Shown: positions 33,427-44,699 of the stretch, piece after piece
How the letters are laid out: every line of letters begins with the position of its first letter
How positions within the stretch are numbered: position 1 is the stretch's first letter
From: Ariolimax columbianus
Taxonomy: Eukaryota; Mollusca; Gastropoda; Stylommatophora; Arionidae
DNA: 64,000 bases
NCBI GenBank assembly: GCA_036924085.1
Contig: JAVGWX010000012.1
Span: 129,001 to 193,000, forward strand
Reading direction: 5' to 3'
Made by a program: the position numbers and the translations under genes
The notes under the pieces: model-generated
The model's database searches: none
Told to the model about the DNA's origin: nothing
Seen by the model: the letters and a program-made list of their open reading frames with translations, nothing else

Positions 33427-34947
33427 TGTAACAGTGTACGCAACTATTTCATATCCTGATCTCACGGACTAATATTTAAATGTAGCAGGGTCGACTTTAG
33501 CTGAGTAGTTATCCTAAGAGTTTACTGACTCACAACATAGACTGTAAGATGTTGCACTTCAATCACACAATACACTAAAACTATCGGTAACCATTGAGAC
33601 AAAATAATATCATTTATTTGCATGAACAATTGTTACATAATTTCAACAAACGAAAAGAACTTCTGAGCTAAATAATAATAATATATACTAAACTAACACA
33701 GAGGATCCCAGCAATTACCTGTTGATGTTACCTCGATAAACTAAATATACCCATGTTCTAAATCTCATATGAAATAACATAAATCCTAAACTCAGTCTAA
33801 TCCAATAGTATCTGCCGTCCTCTGTCAGGGTTGCTGCTTTAGGCTGTCAAGCGTTCAAACATGGTTTAACAAATGAACTACGTTTCATTTACAACTGTTA
33901 GCAGTTCTCAAGTGTTTGAAACATGCCCCTTTGGAGCTGGCGTTGCATCTGTATCGAACACGTACCTGTGGTATCACAGTCCCTTGGTTTTACAGAACCC
34001 TTAATCGTCCCACTGGGAACGCAGTCACTAGGATTCTCTGAATCCTTAATCACACCACTGAAAACACAGTCCCTAGGATTCTCTGAATCCTTAATCACAC
34101 CACTGAAAACACAGTCCCTAGGATTCTCTGAATCCTTAATCACACCACTTAAAACACAGTCCCTAGGATTCATTCTATCCATAATCGAACCTAACTCAAG
34201 TACTTTTGGGATCGCAGTCCCTAGGATTCGCTAAATCCTTAATCGAGCCACTGTGATCATGGAAGGGACATCATTCTTCCAACAGACACCAAATGCAATG
34301 GTCCTTTGGAGAACTGTCGGACTGCCTTCTAGATCAACTCAATTCGTGCCGAAACGAATCTTCTCACTCAATATGATCAGATATCTATCTCATATTGTTT
34401 ACAGGGAGTCTATCAGTCACACCAATGAGCATAAATGCAAGGTTCTATGTGTATGATGGGATGACCACCCCTAAACGCTCTCTCTTTCCAATCTCTTGTT
34501 TCATTTCTACATTGTCTTTTATAAACAAAAGGAAACAAACATGGCTGTCCAGTGGTCCTCCCAAGTTGGCTGGTTAGCCATCACTCTAATTTTGACCCAC
34601 CCTATCTAGAATTCCATTGGTCGCAATATTTATAGGACATTGTCAATTTAAATGTGACAGCCTTTGGTGCGTTCCTATCGTCACTCTAGACCCCTACCAC
34701 TTAGATCTGATGCCAGAATTGGTCAAACTGATACCCATCCCTAAACTAACCAAGCTCTCCTCCTATCGGGAATATTGACCTCTGACTTTTCTTGTCTACC
34801 TAGTGTCAACACCAGTGATTGACCCTGGCCTGACCTGTGCCTCGTTAACTACTATTCAGGCAACTTTTGATTCCCATCAAACACAGTTGCCAGCTCCTCT
34901 CCCCTGCCATAAGCGTGTATGCTGCACAGGGAACTGGAACTGTCACA
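33427..34947 (+). mobile_element. LTR-like element B (4-bp target duplication)
   Basis: Starts TGTAACAGTG, ends GGAACTGTCACA, flanked by 'caca' at 33423-33426 and 34948-34951. It is 1521 bp, without retroelement ORFs, and distinct from but similar in plan to elements A1-A4. It carries an internal 45-bp array. Consistent with a solo LTR. Confidence 0.7.
34005..34230. repeat. 45-bp array within LTR-like element B
   Basis: About four to five copies of 'cctaggattctctgaatcct' plus 'taatcacaccactgaaaaca'. The flanking copies are more diverged. Confidence 0.9.
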
Positions 34948-35161
34948 CACACTAGAGGTTAGAGGTCAGTGATAGTACACACTAGGGGTTAGAGGTCAGT
35001 GATAGTACACACTAGGGGTTAGAGGTCAGTGATAGTACACACTAGGGTTAGAGGTCAGTTATAGTACACACTAGGGGTTAGAGGTCAGTTAAAGTACACA
35101 CTAGGGGTTAGAGGTCAGTGATAGTACACACTAGAGGTTAGAGGTCAGTGAATAGTACACG
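34948..35161. repeat. 30-bp donor-copying array, right part
   Basis: About 7 copies of 'ggttagaggtcagtgatagt' plus 'acacactagg', each containing the exon donor sequence ag|gtcagtgat. Confidence 0.93.
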
Positions 35162-35410
35162 TGTAACAGTGTATGCAACTATTTCATATCCTGATCTCAC
35201 GGACCAATATTAAATGTAGCAGGGTCGACTTTAGCTGAGTAGTTATCCTAAGAGTTTACTGACTCACAACATAGACTGTAAGATGTTGCACTTCAATCAC
35301 ACAATACACTAAAACTATCGGTAACCATTGAGACAAAATAATATCATTTATTTGCATGAATAATTGTTACATAATTTCAACAAACGAAAAGAACTTCTGA
35401 ACTAAATAAT
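35162..35410 (+). mobile_element. Second, 5'-only copy of LTR-like element B
   Basis: Almost identical to 33427-33680, joined to the array at the same unit position as the full copy, and cut off near 35410. This looks like copying by array expansion rather than a second insertion. Confidence 0.75.
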
Positions 35411-38400
35411 AACTAGATGATCCGTGCAGAACATCTGTCCGTTATATATATAACAGATCATTCATGCCACTTTTATGGTTGCCTCGACTTTGACTGTTTA
35501 GGTCTGTCCCTACTTCTCCTGTCCTGGCGATTCCAGAGCAGAGACTGTTTTGTGATGCTATCAGAGCAGAGACTGTTTTGTGATGCTATCAGAGCAGAGA
35601 CTGTTTTGTGATGCTATCAGAGCAGAGACTGTTTTGTGATGCTATCAGAGCAGAGACTGTTTTGTGATGCTATCAGAGCAGAGACTGTTTTGTGATGCTA
35701 TCAGATCAGAGACTGTTTTGTGATGCTATCAGAGCAGAGACTGTTTTGTGATGCTATCAGAGCAGAGACTGTTTTGTGATGCTATCAGAGCAGAGACTGT
35801 TTTGTGATGCTATCAGAGCAGAGACTGTTTTGTGATGCTATCAGAGCAGAGACTGTTTTGTGATGCTATCAGAGCAGAGACTGTTTTGTGATGCTATCAG
35901 AGCAGAGACTGTTTTGTGATGCTATCAGAGCAGAGACTGTTTTGTGATGCTATCAGAGCAGAGACTGTTTTGTGATGCTATCAGAGCAGAGACTGTTTTG
36001 TGATGATATCAGAGCAGAGACTGTTTTGTGATGCTATCAGAGCAGAGACTGTTTTGTGATGCTATCAGAGCAGAGACTGTTTTGTGATGCTATCAGAGCA
36101 GAGACTGTTTTGTGATGCTATCAGAGCAGAGACTGTTTTGTGATGCTATCAGAGCAGAGACTGTTTTGTGATGCTATCAGAGCAGAGACTGTTTTGTGAT
36201 GCTATCAGAGCAGAGACTGTTTTGTGATGCTATCAGAGCAGAGACTGTTTTGTGATGCTATCAGAGCAGAGACTGTTTTGTGATGCTATCAGAGCAGAGA
36301 CTGTTTTGTGATGCTATCAGAGCAGAGACTGTTTTGTGATGCTATCAGAGCAGAGACTGTTTTGTGATGCTATCAGAGCAGAGACTGTTTTGTGATGCTA
36401 TCAGAGCAGAGACTGTTTTGTGATGCTATCAGAGCAGAGACTGTTTTGTGATGCTATCAGAGCAGAGACTGTTTTGTGATGCTATCAGAGCAGAGACTGT
36501 TTTGTGATGCTATCAGAGCAGAGACTGTTTTGTGATGCTATCAGAGCAGAGACTGTTTTGTGATGCTATCAGAGCAGAGACTGTTTTGTGATGCTATCAG
36601 AGCAGAGACTGTTTTGTGATGCTATCAGAGCAGAGACTGTTTTGTGATGCTATCAGAGCAGAGACTGTTTTGTGATGCTATCAGAGCAGAGACTGTTTTG
36701 TGATGCTATCAGAGCAGAGACTGTTTTGTGATGCTATCAGAGCAGAGACTGTTTTGTGATGCTATCAGAGCAGAGACTGTTTTGTGATGCTATCAGAGCA
36801 GAGACTGTTTTGTGATGCTATCAGAGCAGAGACTGTTTTGTGATGCTATCAGAGCAGAGACTGTTTTGTGATGCTATCAGAGCAGAGACTGTTTTGTGAT
36901 GCTATCAGAGCAGAGACTGTTTTGTGATGCTATCAGAGCTGAGACTGTTTTGTGATGCTATCAGAGCAGAGACTGTTTTGTGATGCTATCAGAGCAGAGA
37001 CTGTTTTGTGATGCTATCAGAGCAGAGACTGTTTTGTGATGCTATCAGAGCAGAGACTGTTTTGTGATGCTATCAGAGCAGAGACTGTTTTGTGATGCTA
37101 TCAGAGCAGAGACTGTTTTGTGATGCTATCAGAGCAGAGACTGTTTTGTGATGCTATCAGAGCAGAGACTGTTTTGTGATGCTATCAGAGCAGAGACTGT
37201 TTTGTGATGCTATCAGAGCAGAGACTGTTTTGTGATGCTATCAGAGCAGAGACTGTTTTGTGATGCTATCAGAGCAGAGACTGTTTTGTGATGCTATCAG
37301 AGCAGAGACTGTTTTGTGATGCTATCAGAGCAGAGACTGTTTTGTGATGCTATCAGAGCAGAGACTGTTTTGTGATGCTATCAGAGCAGAGACTGTTTTG
37401 TGATGCTATCAGAGCAGAGACTGTTTTGTGATGCTATCAGAGCTGAGACTGTTTTGTGATGCTATCAGAGCAGAGACTGTTTTGTGATGCTATCAGAGCA
37501 GAGACTGTTTTGTGATGCTATCAGAGCAGAGACTGTTTTGTGATGCTATCAGAGCTGAGACTGTTTTGTGATGCTATCAGAGCAGAGACTGTTTTGTGAT
37601 GCTATCAGAGCAGAGACTGTTTTGTGATGCTATCAGAGCAGAGACTGTTTTGTGATGCTATCAGAGCAGAGACTGTTTTGTGATGCTATCAGAGCAGAGA
37701 CTGTTTTGTGATGCTATCAGAGCAGAGACTGTTTTGTGATGCTATCAGAGCAGAGACTGTTTTGTGATGCTATCAGAGCAGAGACTGTTTTGTGATGCTA
37801 TCAGAGCAGAGACTGTTTTGTGATGCTATCAGAGCAGAGACTGTTTTGTGATGCTATCAGAGCAGAGACTGTTTTGTGATGCTATCAGAGCAGAGACTGT
37901 TTTGTGATGCTATCAGAGCAGAGACTGTTTTGTGATGCTATCAGAGCAGAGACTGTTTTGTGATGCTATCAGAGCAGAGACTGTTTTGTGATGCTATCAG
38001 AGCAGAGACTGTTTTGTGATGCTATCAGAGCAGAGACTGTTTTGTGATGCTATCAGAGCAGAGACTGTTTTGTGATGCTATCAGAGCAGAGACTGTTTTG
38101 TGATGCTATCAGATCAGAGACTGTTTTGTGATGCTATCAGAGCAGAGACTGTTTTGTGATGCTATCAGAGCAGAGACTGTTTTGTGATGCTATCAGAGCA
38201 GAGACTGTTTTGTGATGCTATCAGAGCAGAGACTGTTTTGTGATGCTATCAGAGCAGAGACTGTTTTGTGATGCTATCAGAGCAGAGACTGTTTTGTGAT
38301 GCTATCAGAGCAGAGACTGTTTTGTGATGCTATCAGAGCAGAGACTGCTTTGTGATGCTGTCAGGTGTTGTCCATAATGTTGTCCTTGTCATCACCAATG

Positions 38401-39300
38401 TCTTATTTTCAAGTCTAGTCCCACTGGCATTTGGCCTGTTCTTTCCCACAGTTTTATATTAGTGACTTTATCATTTTCTTCCCTCAGTTCGGTGCAATCG
38501 TCCATTGATGAAAGCCGGTATATTTTTAGTTGTGCTTCTCTTTGTTCCCGACGCCACAGAGCCATATGACAGGAGGAATATGACATTGTATTTGAAGATC
38601 TGTATTTCTGTGGTATACTTATTTCTCACCTCAGTTCTTATCTCATAGTCTCTGAAAGCTCTTCGTCTTGTAGAACTCTACAGTTTTCTTAATCATGTTT
38701 GAAAACATCAGGGTCGCTCAATAGTGCTTGAGCAATTTTCGAAGTGATTACTTGTCTAAACTATCAAATGTCTTTTCATAATTTACGAATCCGATATAAA
38801 GTTAAGCATTCCAGTCTACACCCTGTTGAGCAATTCATCGCGGTAAAGTTATCTGGTCAGCATAGAATCTATTTTGTCAAAACCTGCCTGCTCGTTAAAC
38901 AACTGTTTATCTATGACCTTTTTCAGTCATTCTAAAATAATCCAGTTCAATCTCCCACCCCTATAATTTGGGCTCTGTTGCAGATCCCTTGTTTTCCAGT
39001 ACTTGAACTACTTAGTATTTCTTCCAGTCTGCTGGTGTTTTCTCTATATAAAACTGAATGTTATCTCTATATAAAACTGTATAACTGTTGAAGTTTTAAT
39101 GGCTGTTTTGATTTTTCTTCTGAGACACCATCTGGTTCATTGGGTTTACTATCTTTCAGAAGTAAAATATTTTCCCAGATTTCTTTTCTAGTTGGCTTCA
39201 TACAATTAACCGATTGAATGTCTGAAGGGTATTCTGGAACTGGTCAATTTAATATTTCTAGAAAATGTTATGCCTACATCCTCACATGCTCTTTGTGCTG
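35411..39300 (-). mobile_element. Dead LINE (family E) split by a 2.8-kb array
   Basis: Right part (38366-39300), minus strand: PTRKEIWENILLLKDSKPNE (near 39170), FVNYEKTFDSLD (motif A region, near 38750), LWERTGQMPVGLDLKIRHW (near 38420). Left part (35420-35527): WNRQDRRSRDRPKQS, matching the family's W-N-P-Q-G-K-R-x-R-G-R-P box. The array lies between them. Heavily decayed. Confidence 0.75.
35528..38365. repeat. 28-bp array, about 101 copies, made from LINE E motif (D/S)xITxQ
   Basis: Unit 'agactgttttgtgatgctat' plus 'cagagcag'. Very uniform, with only isolated variants (agatcag at two places, agctgag at three, one gatgata). On the minus strand it reads DSITKQSLL, which fits between the WxGHTxRK and WNxQ...RGRP boxes of this LINE type (normally xNITRQALTWNPQ). 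The array therefore derives from that codon stretch. Confidence 0.96.
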
Positions 39301-40265
39301 CTAAGCAAATCTTCTAACATCTTTAATAAATCAATTTTCTTGCATATATTTTCCTGTCAGTGTTTTCATTTATCCCTTATTCTTCTTTGTAGTTGGTCCT
39401 GAATAGGATGTACATAGCAATATGTTGTAGATTATAGCAAGGCTGCAGTACCTGTACTTTTTGCTTAAACATATCTGATTTCAGAGCAGTTTAGGGACTA
39501 GTTTTACTTTCCCTTTTCAATCCTTAATCTCTTAGCCAGGCAGCATGGTTGGAGTCTGTTTTCAGGGCCACCATTTAGAGGTGGAATAGGGAAATGGTCA
39601 GTTATGGATCACTGATCCTGATGCAAGCAGCCAGCTATGAGTCACTGGCTACTGTTAGCTTTCTTATTCACTGCTGCATCTTTGGTTCTGTCCATTACAG
39701 TATTTTAGCAATTAAAGATTTGTTATTGCCAATAACGTAGATTATTGTCATATTGCAAAACTGTGTGAATGGAAGAAGAGAAAGGAAATTATGAAATCAA
39801 ATTTTTTAAAATACAAAAAACGATGGATAAATATCAGCTTTACACTTTCATTTGGAACAAAATATACTGTAGGCCAATGATTCAGAAAATAGTCTTTTGA
39901 ATTTATTACATGGAAGGAATCTAAAGAAAATAATGTGAATAATTAAAGAAAGACCACAATGATATAGATAATAATTTTACATTTCAAATGAACAACACTT
40001 TCAATTCTTGTTGTTCTATAAATGAGGTGACCATTTTCTGTAGTTGGATCTACAAATGACTTATGGCAGTTTTTGACACACACAGTTTCCACTGTGTAGG
40101 TTGATCTGTGTTTCAGAAGGTCCATGAATCCTACATTTGGTCACAGTGTCAATCTTGGATGAATATTTACATGAGGTTTCTCAGCATTAATTAATGTCAC
40201 TTTTTCTGTGTATCTTTGAATGTTAAGTCTGACAATCAATGATGTAGATGTAAATGACAAGGAAG
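39301..40265. other. Unassigned AT-rich DNA with a short reversed SINE2 piece
   Basis: At about 39590-39650 the minus strand holds 'cagtgactcatagctggctg' and 'ttgcatcaggatcag', a fragment of the SINE2 family. Nothing else is recognised. Confidence 0.4.
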
Positions 40266-40269
40266 GAAC

Positions 40270-42150
40270 TTTATGATCCAGGATAAAAGAAGCAAGTGCC
40301 TTATTGAGGACAATAATGTACTGGCACGATGGACAGAGTACTGAGGGATGGAACGAACCTGAGAAAACAATCCCTCCAACAACTATACAGCATAACCAAC
40401 TGATAACAAAGAAAGAGGTAGCTGCAGTGGTAATTACATTGAGAAGATGAAAGGCGGCCGGCATGGGCAATATACCAGCAGAGATCTTACAGGCAGGTGG
40501 GGAGGTAATGGTGGAATGCCTGACACACATCTGCAACAAAATATGGGCGACAGGAAACTGGCCGGACTGATGGACAAAATCAATGGTTATACCATTACAT
40601 AAGTCTGAAAACCTAAAGGTGTGCCAAAATTACAGAACAATAAGCCTCATCAGCCACCCTAGCAAGGTCATGCTTAGATTAATCCTCGACCGATTGAAGC
40701 CCCAAGCAGAGAACATCATTGCTGAGGAGCAAGCAGGGTTCAGACAGGAAAGAAGCACTACAGAACAGATATTTAATTTAAGGCTGCTAAGCGAGAAATA
40801 TCTAGAATAGCAGCCAAAACTGTGTCATGTGTTTGTTATTTTTAAGAAGGCGTTTTTTTAGTTTTTCTTTTTGCGTTCGCCTTATTTCTCTAACCCCCAA
40901 GGCGGTGTGCGTTGCACTGCGGTTTTTATTTTGCACCTGTCGCCCTGTGCATCCGACTTCAGCATGCATTTTATGTAAGGGTCTGCTTCCTCCTGCATTT
41001 TCTAAGGGTTTGCTTCCCCGGGGTAACGGCCGGTGCCGTGATGGTGATCGAACCCAGCACCTTCTGGTTGTGAGCCGTGTCACTTAACCACACTAGGCCA
41101 CGCCGTCTCCTAAGAAGGCGTTTGATAGGGTATGGCATAAAGCGCTATGGGCAACCATGAGGATGTATAAAATCAACGGAAATATTATAACGGTCCTTGA
41201 ACACCTGTATAACAAGGCGTCTAGCGCAGTTCTTGTGAATGGGAAGCGAGGGGACTTGTTTCGCACATCAGTTGGTGTGAGACAGGCGTGTACACTCTCT
41301 CCAACTCTTTTCAATATATTCCTTGACGGAACTATGAATGAGGCACTTGAAGGTAACGTTGGTACTGTCAAGATAGGGGGCCGAACAATTACCAACCTTC
41401 GTTTTGCAGACGAAATTGGCGGGTTCAGAAGCAGAACTCCAGGAATGGGTCAGAAGGCTCGATGAAACAGCTCTTGACTATGGTATGAAGTTAAACGCTG
41501 GAAAGACAAAATTAATGACAAACAATGCTGAGGGCTTCAACAGCAGGATAAAAGCTAATGGTCAGGAACTGGAAGTGGTTGACCGTTTTAAATATCTTGG
41601 GTCGATTGTCAGTGAAGGCTCAAAATGTGAGGCGTTGGCCAGAATAGCACAGACAACAGCTGCGCTTGCACGGCTTAACAAAATCTGGCAAGATAAACGG
41701 TTAGCACTCTACACGAAAATCAGATTAATGCGTACACTGGTCTTGTCAATATTCCTCCATGCTTGTGAGACATGGACAGTTACAGTTGACCTTAAGCGAA
41801 GGATACAGGCCTTGGAGATGAGATGTTTTAAACGTCATGTACAAAGATCGAGTTATAAATGAGGAAATACGAGAAAGAAAGAACAGCAATAGGGCCTTTT
41901 GAAGACCTCTTGGCAACAGTCACATATCGAGATCAAATGGTCTTGCAAATACGATCCTCCACGGAAAGGTGCAAGGCAGACGACGAAGAGGCTGGCCCAA
42001 AAAGAGGAGGGAGGACAACATAAAATAATGGACCAATCTACGACAAGAAGAGGCACAGGCAGCGGCCACTGACAGAGAAGGGCGGCGTGGGGTTGTGAGG
42101 ATGTCTTCATGTGTGCCCCAACGACTTCACCGGTTACGTGATGACCTGAC
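40270..42150 (+). mobile_element. RTE-type LINE (family F), split by a SINE
   Basis: Plus-strand order: KAAGMGNIPAEILQAGGEVM (40450), SENLKVCQNYRTISLISHPS, EEQAGFRQERSTTEQIF, VIFKKAFDRVWH (read across the SINE), SVGVRQACTLSPTLFNIFLD, NLRFADEI (FADD box with D-to-E, near 41400). Then LNAGKTKLMTNN, GSIVSEGSKCE, FLHACETWTVT, and RRRGWPKKRREDNIK (near 41990). A frameshift falls after FADEI. Inactive. Confidence 0.92.
40856..41110 (-). mobile_element. tRNA-derived SINE1 inserted at the RT motif A of LINE F
   Basis: Reverse of the 23843-24108 family: B box 'gatcgaacccagc' (reverse), 'gacttcagcatgcatttta' and an A-rich tail near 40857-40870. Flanked by 'taagaaggcgttt' at 40843-40855 and 41111-41123. 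Removing SINE and one duplicate restores an uninterrupted reading into KKAFDRVWH. Confidence 0.94.
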
Positions 42151-42826
42151 CTGAGATGTAAATGTGATGGAAATGCCAAAGAGATTCCTATTCAAAACAA
42201 CACTCAATAGCTTAGACAATTTCATTTGGAACAACCTGGTAATTATGTCAGGTTTATTGTTAGGTGTCTGATTACCCAGTATCACATTTTAAATATCTGG
42301 CATGGTCCTGTTTCAAGTCAAAGCAATGAAAATGTCTGGCCGATAACATTTTGACTATTGCATTCCATCCTATAATTCTATTGCATATATCGCGAACATC
42401 CCTGAAACAGTGAATGTAATGTGACCAAAATGTCTGAGTGGACAGTCACATTATGCGGGCGAGACTCGTTTATGATTGAGGTCTTGCGAACATCGTTTAT
42501 TGCTTGGAGGAGTTCTGTTGTACATGTAGTCATGAAACGTACATTCCAGCAGGCAATCTTAACTGTTGGCTTCTCTGCTATGGGTTGATCTCTTTATTGA
42601 CTGCCTGGGCATATTGATGTGAGTCATATAGCGACGAAGATTGCGGTGCTTTTTTACGTACTCCGTTAAAGACGGTTGACAAATATTTTTCTGGTTTGTC
42701 CTGTTATAAACTGGATTTAAATCAACCTTCAAATAGAGAGTTTGGACACCTACTACTGGTATGCATGATTGCTGGCAGTATGTTATTTCCAGCTGCTGTA
42801 TATTTTGTCATATCGGCATTGTAGGA
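42151..42826. other. Unassigned DNA
   Basis: No ORF or clear family. A minus-strand reading near 42560 (LLECTFHDYMYNRTP) could be LINE endonuclease leader but is not convincing. Confidence 0.3.
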
Positions 42827-44000
42827 TGTGGCAATGTAAGGCGTTTCCACAGTAGTTAGCTATCTAGAATGTTACTACATGCATTCACTTCATTCGCGAC
42901 ACAACCACACACAGCAAATAACACAGCAACACTCTCCAGCAACCGCTGTCATATTTAATAATATCTCATTCAATTAAAATCGAGATTACAAACAACTAGT
43001 GAAATACATCTTAACTAATTAATCATATATTATATATATTAATATAAATATGAATTACCACGGAAGTTGTAAGCACAAGCTTTTGAAAATTTCCCCCAAC
43101 TAATACAACCCAGTTCTAGCCGCTACACTCCCTCCCCTTATCTGCACACTCTCACAAACTCATCTTCACAATCATATTTTGTGCATTCACTCACACTCAG
43201 ATCCCTTCAGGCAGGTGATCTTGACATTACACATTTAATCTGTTCAACGTATACTCACATGTGGTCACACACTCAATCGATCTGCGCATACACATACTCC
43301 GGAACATACATCGCTCCCTCTGTGTCCCGCACACACCACACACACATCCACATCTCTTCTAGTCACAGGGTACCCAACACATACCTTATAGAGTGACTGG
43401 CCAAGACTCAAAGGCATATGCTGGTTCAGTCACCCTGCAACTCATTCCATCTCTCACACATTCGTAAAACAGCCTGCTAACTAGTAGCAGCCTATCAATC
43501 GCTCTTCTAGAAAGTCGGTGAGCTAAACTCTCATTCCTTTCCGGCAAATCTCCTAGCTAAACTCTCAGTCTCTCTCAATGGCCAGTCTGCTTGAGTTAAA
43601 CTTTGCCTAGTATTATATAGTCTCAAGCAGTATCAAGGCTGTCCAATAGTCATCTGTGGGTTATCTGACTCAGCCATCACTCTAGTTTGGATCTACCTTC
43701 AACTAGTTGTTATTGGAACGAATCACTATGTATTCCTGTCACTCTAAAATATCGCAGCAAGACCTGATGGCGTCAGTCTGTCATTAATCCCCCACTACCC
43801 AAATTGGAACGCCAGAGGGCTCAGCTCCTAACCCCTACCTGTACCAGACAGATTCTTCCCCTCAACCCCTCGTTTTCCTTTGTCGACTTAGTGGCGAGAC
43901 AGTGAGTGACCTTGGCACACATTCAGGTACCTTTGTTCCCAGAATCGCATACCTCATCACCCCTGCCCTTAACACCCATGCTCCGGCTGGAACTGTTACA
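42827..44000 (+). mobile_element. LTR-like element A3, uninterrupted (1174 bp)
   Basis: Starts TGTGGCAATG, ends GGAACTGTTACA, flanked by 'agga' at 42823-42826 and 44001-44004. This is the best reference copy of the A family because it has no nested insertion. No coding capacity. Confidence 0.82.
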
Positions 44001-44004
44001 AGGA

Positions 44005-44699
44005 CTCGCATGTGTAGAAAATGACCAGCTTGTTGGAAATTTGGATTAGCTGAAGGTCTCTTCTCCTTGTGTTCCTGTACCAACACTGTACAAGTCACAA
44101 TAGTCCGAATTGGTGTCAAAGGGTGTCCTGGCCTGCGCTAGTGTCGTCACTATGAACTTTTATGTGTTGGTCACTATCAATCTGCTGTCTTATCTCCGCT
44201 AGTGTTCCTAGCAACTTCAACATTTGACCTCTGCTGTCTTGCGGTAAATCCACTTGTGAAAAAGGCTTTGGGAATTAAGACAACAAATCAGGAGCCGGAA
44301 TCCCTTAGGCAGTCAGGCGTTGTACTCAATGCCAGTCTGACAACTCATGTGACGCCTCCGGTGTTAAGTAGTATTGACCTGTCATTCCCTTTGATACACC
44401 AGCTATATGGAGAAGGGGGATCTGTTTACTGGGCAATATTTGTCTTCACATCAACTGTGTGCCTGATTAGTACATTATTCTGCAAAGGGAAACAAACAGT
44501 TTTAATGTCATTACCATAGGTAGAAAAAAAAGAATTGTTTTAAATATATTTAATAAATTTAATTCATATAGTCTTAAATAACACAAAAATGCTTATTTTA
44601 ACTTATGTAATTACTTTTTAAAATGTAAGATATTTCTTTAGATAATTGTGACCAAAATTCGTTATTTGGGGGTTGGGAAAGTAAATTTTGAGATTTTTC
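44005..44699. other. Unassigned, one 105-aa ORF of no known family
   Basis: A plus-strand ORF (44202-44519) ends in a hydrophobic segment (YWAIFVFTSTVCLISTLF). I do not recognise it and see no splice context or flanking partner that would make it a gene. The rest is AT-rich. Confidence 0.3.

Noticed and set aside
35528..38365. CRISPR array
   Set aside because: The units are contiguous with no unique spacers, in a eukaryotic intron, and derive from a LINE motif.
44202..44519. 105-aa ORF with a hydrophobic C-terminus as a host gene
   Set aside because: No homologue recognised, no splice or promoter context, surrounded by mobile DNA. Left as unassigned.
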